From contig CM067507.1 in the NCBI GenBank assembly GCA_034509495.1, forward strand, positions 19,567,102 through 19,631,101: DNA of 64,000 nt. Reading direction: 5' to 3'. The notes under the pieces were generated by a model, which saw only the letters and a list, made by a program, of their open reading frames with translations, was not told where the DNA came from and made no database searches. Below are positions 58,601-64,000 of the stretch, piece by piece. A program made the translations under genes and the position numbers. Source of the stretch: Acestrorhynchus altus (lineage: Eukaryota > Chordata > Actinopteri > Characiformes > Acestrorhynchidae). Each line of letters begins with the position of its first letter. The stretch's first letter is position 1.

Positions 58601-61600
58601 GGCATCTAGAGAAACATTCAGTTATATAAAGTTGTTTGTGTCCTAATAAGGCTAGGACAAGTTTTCTTTTGTGCCAGAAAAGGATGCACAGATTGATTAG
58701 TTTTTAGGGCAAGGTTTGAATCTTAGCACCTTTTTGTTCTTCTGATTTTGGTGGTATGATAGACTGGCACAATAAGTGGTCAATTTGCTGGTTCTAGCAA
58801 ATTAATCACTTACTGTGTCTGGGCCTGGAAGAGACAGCATTAGACTACTCTGTGTCCATTCTTGTACTAGTCTCTGTAAGGATCAAATTCAAGTGAGGGC
58901 TTTCAATTAATATTTTCAACTTTTAATAATGATCAGCATTTTTAGAGAAAAAAAATATATCAGAATATGTTTAGGTAGAAATTGCTGAGATTAAAATGTA
59001 GGGTTAAGGTTTTGGTTAGTTCTAGGTACTACTACTTTAGAAGTTGGAGTTAGTAGGGTTAGGAGGGATAAAATTAGGTTTGGGTATAACAACTGAGATT
59101 GAAGTTGGGTTTAATAGTGGGGCCAGTTACATTTAGGTATAAATTGCTGATATTGAGATTAGGGTTTGTAGAGTTAATGTTAGTTTTTTTGGAATGATAT
59201 TGAGATTAGGGTTATGGGTAGGGTTTATTGAGTTTGAGGTTAGGGCTAATGGTGGGGTTTAGTTTTACTGAGATTCAGGTTGGGGTAGTAGGGCTAAGGG
59301 TAGGGTTTAGCTTTACTAACTAGTTTCATTGCACTTTGTTTCTTGTGAATAGTTTTGCACCATGTTTTGCTGCTTGTCCAACAACCAGTATTTGACAAAT
59401 GCTAGTGAGACTGAATTGTCTTTTAAAATTTGACTCATAAGCACAAGTAGGCATTACACTGGACTCTATATGGCTTGGTCAGAAAACTCAGTTGCTTCCA
59501 GTGTCTCTAGGTGCAATCTGACCTTAACGTGCAAGCAGTGGAAATGACATATAACTGTAGGAATATAGAAAAGTGTGGGGGTTTTTTTATGTATACTTTA
59601 CTTAATTGTGCATTTTTGAAAACACAATCATTAATAAGAATTCATAAATTTTCTTCACCCTATTTTAAGAAGGCAATCTACAGGTTGGTTTGCCGTCCTT
59701 TGCTCTCTTAGTCTTCCACTAACCCTCAAAGTGCCATCTTAAAAAAATGGATCATGCTGCTGCAACTGAGCTGTATGCCTTCCTGCAGAAAATCCTGTAT
59801 TATTTTTGATTCAGCAGTGTCCAAATCATTTAATTTGAGCTTTCCAGGTTCCTTTTCAGCTTGCTTGATTGTTTTCAATGTCTTTTACATCCTTTCGTAT
59901 CCACCAAGCATCCTTTACCTTTACATCCAATCTGAGCCACTGATCATTTAAGCTTATTCCAATCTGAGTAATAGCTGATCAGCTGGTACATTGGTTTCAT
60001 ATTTTCTTTGACTATATTAACAACTACCATGATCATTGTCAAGGCTTTCTTTCCATAGAACAGGCTGTTCTGGCCAATCATATTCATTCAACAGAAAATC
60101 TGGTCCGCTTAGCCCTGTTCCTCCTTGCAAAAAGTTCTTCGCCATCAGGCCTTCTGGCTTGATCAGCAGGGTTTTCGTTTGTTCCGTCATACTTCCATTG
60201 AGATGGCTTGGTTGCTTCTCGGATCAAGGAAATTCTGTTTGCAAGAGATGTTTTGAAACAAGCAGTTTCACTGTAGATGTATCTGAGCACTGTAGTGCTG
60301 TTTGTCCTAAAGACAGATTGTTGCATTGGAACTTGAATGTTGACCTTCACTGCAACAACTGATGCTGTCAGCACAAGTCTAGGTATGGTGACTAGTTTGA
60401 GTGGACCCACTCTTGACTTCCCCATAAGTAGTGTAAGTGTACATGGTTTCTTGCCTTGTTCATTCTCAAGTAATAGATAACATAAGACACCGTGTCATAT
60501 GCACACTCTGACGCATCTGAAAAATGATGAATTTGCGCTGCAGTAGTGCATCCAAACTTGAGGGTTTTAAACGTCTACTCAAATGGAAGATGGGGAGGTG
60601 AGTAACAGCTTTCATCCATCTCTCCAATCTTCAACATGCTGTCCACCAATCTTCTCCTGCCCAACCAAGTTGCTCGTTACAGAGATCTCAATGCCTCTTT
60701 TGGTCATCTATTTGTCTTGTATGCTGTCGATGCAAGTGTCAATTCCTGTGTCCCACCGTACACTAAGTGTTCTCTCTACTTGCTGAGTGTTGGGTCGTAA
60801 GTCCAGGTCATTCACTTCACTGGCTCTGTGCTCTTTTGGGACAGTAACACCTTTCTGCTATTGCTCATCCACTTTAAGGTGAACCCTACACTGTTGTATA
60901 AAGCTCAAATATCATTGAAGGTCACTACATTATCGTCTGTAGCTACACTTTTCAAGCAGTCATCAACATAATAATTGCACAAGACAGTCTGACCAGCATC
61001 TAGAGAAGCAACATCTCTGTGATCCTTTGCAGTTCTACTTAGCGTGTATGATACTTGATGAAGAAGAGGTGCCCAGTCACCCGGAACTCTTCCACAGACT
61101 CATCAAACCTGTCGTTGGGCCACTAAAGAAAACAGTTGGTCTGCATCATGTTCTTGCACATTAACTTGGTAGATCATTGACTCGATGTCTGCCATTACTG
61201 CTACTGACCCCTCACAAAATCTCAGAAGGGACACCAACTAATGTGTTGGTCAGATCAAGCCACAGGAGCAACTCAGTATTCAGACACCTATCCTGGAATG
61301 TGCAGTCAAATATCACCCACAACTTTCTTTTCTTCGTGTGATGTGTTCTTGAAAATTATCGTCTTCTCCATAGACTGCAAAAAATTATTTGTCTTCCCGA
61401 GACATCTCTTCCTTATCTTCACATTTGTGCTCCAGAAAATCAGTATTGTATTTTTGTACCAATAGCTTCTCAATATTCATCAGAGATTCTGTTGACTGAG
61501 AAATGTTGCGGTTCATTCTGTCATTCAGTTCTTTCCTTTTAGGTCCGTTCACTACAAAAGGACCTCCACCTTCACCATTACTGCTATGCCAGGGCTCCAT

Positions 61601-63849
61601 GGCTTTTGAACAGTTTGCTCCAATAAATAGTCCTACCTCAGCTTATATCTCTGGCAAGCTCACTTCATGTAGGTAAGGCCACTTCTGGATATATGACTTT
61701 ATAAGTATGTTCCCAACATGAACAGGTATACATGAACACCTTGGGTAACTCAATGAACATGCTGTCTTCCAGCCAGTACACTTCTAGTTCTGATATGCTT
61801 TTGTCCTCCCGGGTTTTTCTTTGCCCAATGTGCTAAGTATTCTTGTGGGTTTCCACATTCAATTTTGCTGTGCTTCCCGGGTCCAGACACCCGTATATTT
61901 CAATATGCTTGTCACTATTCTGTGACACGATTTTTATTGGTACTATTGATGGCACACATTCAGCTTCTCTGGCCCCCATAAGGCCACAGGACTCTACTTT
62001 ATCTTGAGAAGCATCTTTCTTTTTCTTTTTCTTCATCCTTCACTTTGTGCAGAATGGGGTCCTTTAATGCAGCTCAAATGCTTCAGCGTGCCAACGTTCT
62101 TTCTTTCTTTTCCCATCATCTAACTTCACTTGTGGCCTTTGAGTGTACGCTCTCAATCTAAAGCTTATCGCCGTAATGTTTATGAAGTAGCTGCGCTGCC
62201 TCATGATGACCTTTGCTTGTTGTCGTGTGACTGCAGCTCATCGACTGTGTACTGTTGGCAAAAGTATGATTCATCTGGATTATTGTCTGTCTAGTGTTTA
62301 ATTGCGTACTCAAATGCCCTGATGAAAGATTTGTAATGCAACGTCACCCTTTAAAACAGATATATCCTTTATCAGCAGCTGAGAAAAATGCTGTTGCTTT
62401 ACAAGTGGCTTGGTAATTACATTTTGCCTTTGCATGACTGACAATGACGTCACCTCTGTTTGTCTGAGCTCTACGACGTTGATTGAAGACTGGCTGGGGC
62501 TGTTGGTATTTGTCAGTGCTGTGCATGTACTGGTAAAGGAACATTAACGTTGGCTTGCTGTGGTAGCATCTTACTTGGCTTTCAGTTAATGCTGTCTCCA
62601 GTTCAACTCTTCTTTTTGAACTTTAATCCTAGCTGCTTCAAAGTCAAACTCTTTCTTTTTAATTGCTTTTGCTCATTCCAGCAGAGCTGCATGTTCTGCT
62701 TCTTGTCCAGCACGTGTGGACGATGAACATGAAGAGCTTGATGCACCACTTGCATGTGATCCACATGGGCAATCCTTAACAGTACTGTGGACCCCAATCT
62801 GTGATGCATTGTCACTTGGTTGAACAGCCTCTTGTTTTTCAGTTATGTTTTCTTCTAACAGTTTCTTTCACTCATCTTTTGGTTGTTTATCAAGTCTTTG
62901 ATTAATGCCATTTTTGGTCCAAACCAATTATCCTGGTCAAGCACTTTTTCAGCGTCAGACAACAGACTGCCAACTTTATTGTTGAGACTACTGGAATCAC
63001 TGTCCATCATATCTTTCAAATGGTTTACAATTTGGGGTTTACACATCAGTGAATCACTTGGCAATCATTTGGCTAGTTCCCAAAGTTTGTCTCCTCAGTG
63101 CATTGAGCCTTTGCGATCTCTCCTCTAAACCCTTCTCAGTTAACTTGCACTCCATCCTCACCCCATCTTTTTTCATCCTTGTCAGCCATCATCAAGTTAT
63201 AATCTGACATGAGCTTTTTGCCCTAACTTTTACTAGGCACTGCCACAGAAGTTCATTTGAGCAGAGTTAAAGAGTCCTTTGCGTCTCGTGCAGGTTTTTT
63301 CCTGATTATTTTTCCACCAGAGAACTCCTAGCTTGCTCATTTTTTTTTCCTTCTCAAGAGCAATAATAATCATGCTTGCCACATGAGTCACATTTACACC
63401 ATAAATGTAATAGAACATCACCATAGGAAGTCCATTTGGTGCATTAAGTTTTTTTGTTTGTTATTTTCCTTTAATATTGACTTGATGGCCATCTCACAAA
63501 CAAGTTAATGCTCGCATTACATGCACAAAGTTTAAAGCACTTACTTAAAAGTTGCCTTTCTTAATCAGGTGCAAACAACCTTTCCAAAATCGTAGAAAAC
63601 TCCATATTGACCAAATACATTCCAATGTTTGTAGCTGCAGTCTGACACTGGACATGACATATTACTGTAGTTATGGTACAAATTGATTAACCCATAACTG
63701 GCTCTTACACTTGAATTTGTGTGCTTGCTCATCAGAAACGCTGGGTTGCCGTGCTGTCTCAGGACTACCCCACCCTCGCCTTTCATGCTAGCCTAACCAA
63801 CTCTTTCGGCAAGGGCTCTCTTATTCAGCTCCTCCGGCAGTTTGGAAAG
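52624..63849 (+). CDS. gnl2: GNL2 (nucleolar GTP-binding protein 2), 5' part of gene, exons 1-8
   Basis: Joining eight exons in frame gives about 303 residues starting MTKPKFKGKRSINPS. It reads as the Nog2/Ngp-1 family: a basic N-terminus, an NGP1NT-type region (about residues 40-165) and the start of a circularly permuted GTPase domain. Visible motifs are DARDP (225-229), NKCDLIPTW (G4, from residue 255) and FHASLTN (G5-like, 281-287). In this family G4 and G5 precede G1 (P-loop), G2 and G3; those lie beyond the right edge, so the gene is cut by the window and not truncated by nature. Known role: a GTPase assembly factor for pre-60S ribosomal particles in the nucleolus and nucleoplasm, acting before nuclear export. 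All introns are GT-AG and every junction keeps frame. The human protein is about 730 residues, so roughly 40% is seen. No stop or frameshift is present. Confidence in identity is very high. Confidence 0.96.
52920..53303 (+). mobile_element. Non-LTR retroposon 3' end in GNL2 intron 1
   Basis: Ends tcaataaagatctgtctgtc and then an imperfect (TCTG)n tail to 53303, preceded by ttccatgagggagccctatc. This matches the 'aattt(c)cc...ggatcaataaag(tatct)n' tail plan of fish LINE/SINE elements. The left limit (about 52920) is uncertain. Confidence 0.55.
53835..54015. repeat. Repeat C relative in GNL2 intron 1
   Basis: atagaagaaccagttttggt, taaagaaccttggtattg, gtggcatcactcaaagaacc and ttattattaagagtgtg match the fish repeat in which atatggttcttctatggcatc and aaagaacccttttggc alternate. 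The copy at 26760-26945 is related. Confidence 0.55.
54221..54305 (+). CDS. gnl2: GNL2 exon 2
   Basis: Acceptor tttttcctag ends at 54220. The exon encodes residues 22-50 (DRVKGTGGNNMRDRATIKRL and on), the conserved start of the NGP1NT region with its MRDRATIKRLNMYR motif. The donor gtaatt follows. Intron 2 is only 185 bp. Confidence 0.95.
54491..54585 (+). CDS. gnl2: GNL2 exon 3
   Basis: Acceptor ttcttcccag ends at 54490. The exon encodes residues 50-82 (NNRGKVIKPLQYQS, then VARVEPNIKWF). The NIKWF stretch before the next exon's ANTRVI is characteristic of GNL2/Nog2. The donor gtgagt follows. Intron 3 is 1301 bp and holds a transposon remnant and a MITE. Confidence 0.95.
54780..55440 (-). 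mobile_element. Mariner/Tc1-superfamily transposase remnant in GNL2 intron 3
   Basis: On the - strand, frame 55402-55133 reads FSNESHLCLGGDDKSVWWHH (the first catalytic aspartate region, usually (S/T)DESRF, here SNESH) and KKACCQYGVQFATVSSHLWS (usually VMVWGAI). Frame 55105-54887 reads VLFQQDSDRLHTTVGSRTCL (usually FQQDNA(R)PH) and SLDLSLTENVW (usually SPDLSPIENVW). The order fits a DD34E-type DDE domain. The N-terminal HTH is missing, and frameshifts and altered catalytic residues show it is dead. It lies antisense to GNL2. Confidence 0.8.
55489..55720. mobile_element. Small MITE with 'tacagctctggaa' ends in GNL2 intron 3
   Basis: Left end tacagctccggaaaaaa and right end tttcttattctagagctgta are imperfect inverted repeats, and the terminal TA dinucleotides fit a TA target site. 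I recognise the 'acagctctggaaaaaa' end as a common fish element terminus. No coding content. Confidence 0.65.
55887..56026 (+). CDS. gnl2: GNL2 exon 4
   Basis: Acceptor acttaaacag ends at 55886. The exon encodes residues 82-128 (ANTRVIKQSSLQKFQEEMGA, then DPYRVVMRQSKLPMSLL). The DPY(R/K)VVM and KLPMSLL motifs are strongly conserved in the family. The donor gtatgt begins at 56027. Intron 4 is 1665 bp. Confidence 0.96.
56027..57691 (+). other. gnl2: GNL2 intron 4
   Basis: A 1665-bp GT-AG intron. No repeat family is recognised. The 57380-57500 stretch is GC-richer (gtaagagcgctgccctccag, gtttgcggctgtgcttt); I looked for a snoRNA but found no convincing box pair. Confidence 0.85.
57692..57876 (+). 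CDS. gnl2: GNL2 exon 5
   Basis: Acceptor catactttcag ends at 57691. The exon encodes residues 129-190 and contains ETTFGPKAQRKRPNL, a family signature, followed by a more variable acidic linker (AENDHDLVTEDSGV). The donor gtgaga begins at 57877. Confidence 0.96.
58006..58072 (+). CDS. gnl2: GNL2 exon 6
   Basis: Acceptor gctttag ends at 58005 after a 129-bp intron. The exon encodes residues 190-212 (RDEVREEIFKKGQSKRIWGE and LYK). The (K)GQSKRIWGELYKV(I/L)DSSDV block that continues into exon 7 is nearly invariant in the family. The donor gtagtt begins at 58073. Confidence 0.95.
58184..58342 (+). CDS. gnl2: GNL2 exon 7 (G4 motif)
   Basis: Acceptor ctctctgcag ends at 58183 after a 111-bp intron. 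The exon encodes residues 213-265, with DARDPMGTRS and the guanine-specificity motif NKCD (255-258) followed by LIPTW. This is the start of the circularly permuted GTPase domain. The donor gtgagt begins at 58343. The next intron is 5393 bp, enlarged by repeats. Confidence 0.97.
59000..59330. repeat. Degenerate TTAGGG-like minisatellite in GNL2 intron 7
   Basis: Units such as tgtagggttaaggttttggt, gagattagggtttgta and gattagggttatgggtaggg, with a higher-order period in which (a)ttgctga(ta)ttgagattaggg recurs (about 58980, 59130). Opposite orientation to 28182-28353 and 41004-41196. Confidence 0.7.
59760..60040 (-). pseudogene. BEL/Pao RNase H-integrase linker remnant
   Basis: The - strand reads DQLITHYSDWNKLK and downstream fragments with AYSSVAA before recognisable homology ends. 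In family members this stretch precedes the integrase zinc-binding region, which I cannot find here. Confidence 0.55.
60084..60560 (-). pseudogene. BEL/Pao RNase H remnant
   Basis: HHFSDASECAYDT (near 60530-60490; first catalytic aspartate) leads into a 113-codon frame 60425-60084 with GPLKLVTIPRLVLTASVVAV, NSTTVLRYIYSE (usually (T/S)DST.VL.(Y/W)I) and ANRISLIREATKPSQWKY. The aspartate of TDST is replaced by asparagine (TNST). Confidence 0.8.
60600..61480 (-). pseudogene. BEL/Pao reverse transcriptase remnant
   Basis: The frame near 61480-61385 ends in YNTDFLEHKCEDKEEMSRED, the usual N-terminal RT lead-in. Further on are AVMADIESMIYQV and CNYYVDDCLKSVAT; the YVDD catalytic motif is encoded by 60970-60959. 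The connection continues to DLDLRPNTQQVERTLSVRWD near 60800-60740. Frames are interrupted. Confidence 0.8.
61560..62036 (-). pseudogene. BEL/Pao protease remnant
   Basis: The - strand frame 62036-61833 includes SIVPIKIVSQNSDKHIEIYG and then CLDPGSTAKL, where family proteases carry (F/L)LDPGSTA with the catalytic aspartate. The next frame (61600 leftwards) continues EPWHSSNGEGGGPFVVNGP, the segment linking protease to RT. Confidence 0.75.
62050..63200 (-). pseudogene. BEL/Pao gag remnant
   Basis: The N-terminal part at about 63190-63070 is followed by an acidic middle part (SSLNNKVGSLLSDAEKVLDQ, then DNWFGPK at about 62990-62920) and the gag core at 62340-62170 (FIRAFEYAI near 62303-62330; QQYTVDELQSH; GHHEAAQLLHKHYGDKL). 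Several frames are needed and stops occur between blocks. Confidence 0.7.
63736..63849 (+). CDS. gnl2: GNL2 exon 8 (G5-like region)
   Basis: Acceptor tgctcatcag ends at 63735. The exon encodes residues 266-303 (KRWVAVLSQDYPTLAFHASL, then TNSFGKGSLIQLLRQFGK). FHASLTNSFGKG corresponds to the G5 region of the permuted domain. The donor gtgagt begins at 63850. The P-loop exon should follow just outside the window. Confidence 0.95.
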
Positions 63850-64000
63850 GTGAGTGTATTTGCAAGATGTTTTCATAAATTTGCTCCAGTTTCACTGAAG
63901 CAAACCACAATGAGTGAAACTCACAACAAAAACAAGCTCACTGCAGTTTTATTGAACTGACTGGCGTTGAACTGACGATGTTATCAGTTATCTGATCCAT

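Larger units (their letters stand above)
59760..63240 (-). mobile_element. BEL/Pao-type LTR retrotransposon remnant, antisense in GNL2 intron 7
   Basis: Read on the - strand from 63240 to 59760, the order gag, protease, RT, RNase H and linker/integrase start is that of a BEL/Pao element. Recognisable pieces are a gag start (LTEKGLEERSQRLNALRRQT), gag core (FIRAFEYAI, GHHEAAQLLHKHYGDKL), an aspartic protease (CLDPGST), RT with YVDD, RNase H (STTVLRYI) and the DQLITHYSDWNKLK segment before the integrase. Many stops and frameshifts; inactive. The integrase core and both LTRs were not found, so the true ends are uncertain. Sitting in antisense within an intron, it should be removed by splicing. 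Confidence 0.85.
58343..63735 (+). other. gnl2: GNL2 intron 7, enlarged by repeats
   Basis: A 5393-bp GT-AG intron between the G4 exon and the G5 exon. It contains a TTAGGG-like minisatellite (59000-59330) and a BEL/Pao remnant on the opposite strand (about 59760-63240). 58343-58999, 59331-59759 and 63241-63735 hold nothing I recognise, although LTR remains could lie there. Confidence 0.9.

Noticed and set aside
1..64000. CRISPR arrays, bacterial operons or phage genes
   Set aside because: No direct repeat-spacer pattern. The sequence is clearly vertebrate, with introns and fish transposons.

Overview
Organism and overall picture. This is vertebrate nuclear DNA, most likely from a teleost fish. 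It is AT-rich and intron-bearing, with GT-AG splice sites, and it is full of fish-type repeats: several Tc1/mariner families, an L2-type LINE, a sushi-like Ty3/gypsy LTR element, a BEL/Pao element, small palindromic MITEs, retroposon 3' tails and long (TA)n and (ATTT)n tracts. Some dispersed repeats resemble ones I associate with characins and catfishes, but that narrower placement is weak. I see no bacterial-style operons, CRISPR arrays or rRNA.

The gene. The only host protein-coding gene I can support is GNL2 (nucleolar GTP-binding protein 2, yeast Nog2), on the + strand from the ATG at 52624 to beyond the right edge. Eight coding exons can be joined in frame: 52624-52687, 54221-54305, 54491-54585, 55887-56026, 57692-57876, 58006-58072, 58184-58342 and 63736-63849. 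They encode about 303 residues, up to and including the G4 (NKCD) and G5-like parts of the circularly permuted GTPase domain. The G1/P-loop, G2 and G3 motifs and the C-terminus lie outside the window. A short CpG-richer promoter with a CACGTG E-box precedes the ATG.

The left 52 kb. I find no host gene here. It is a gene desert seeded with repeats. At 4.2-7.7 kb there is a nested stack: Tc1 remnants outside, an LTR retrotransposon inside them, and an L2 LINE inside that. At 11.4-15.0 kb two copies of one retroposon face each other, with a split copy of another repeat between them. At 27.5-27.85 kb there is an inverted transposase fragment. At 34.5-35.7 kb two Tc1/mariner families are fused. 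At 38.7-43.6 kb there are three Tc1 remnants of two families. Between these lie islands of more complex, less AT-rich sequence (about 8.7-9.0, 15.4-15.7, 21.8-22.7, 31.4-31.7, 33.9-34.2, 36.0-36.3, 36.9-37.5, 45.3-45.8 and 46.9-47.3 kb) that look like candidate conserved non-coding or regulatory DNA. That reading is by eye only.

The GNL2 introns. Intron 1 carries a retroposon 3' end and a palindromic-repeat fragment. Intron 3 carries a decayed mariner-type transposase on the - strand plus a small MITE. Intron 7 is about 5.4 kb, against 111 and 129 bp for the two introns before it, because it holds a degenerate TTAGGG-like minisatellite and an antisense BEL/Pao remnant with recognisable gag, protease, RT (YVDD), RNase H and linker regions. 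I did not find a convincing new biological system. The most interesting items are the transposon nesting, the chimeric transposase ORF, paired TGACATGTCA palindromes around a tRNA-T-arm-like hairpin, and the candidate regulatory islands.
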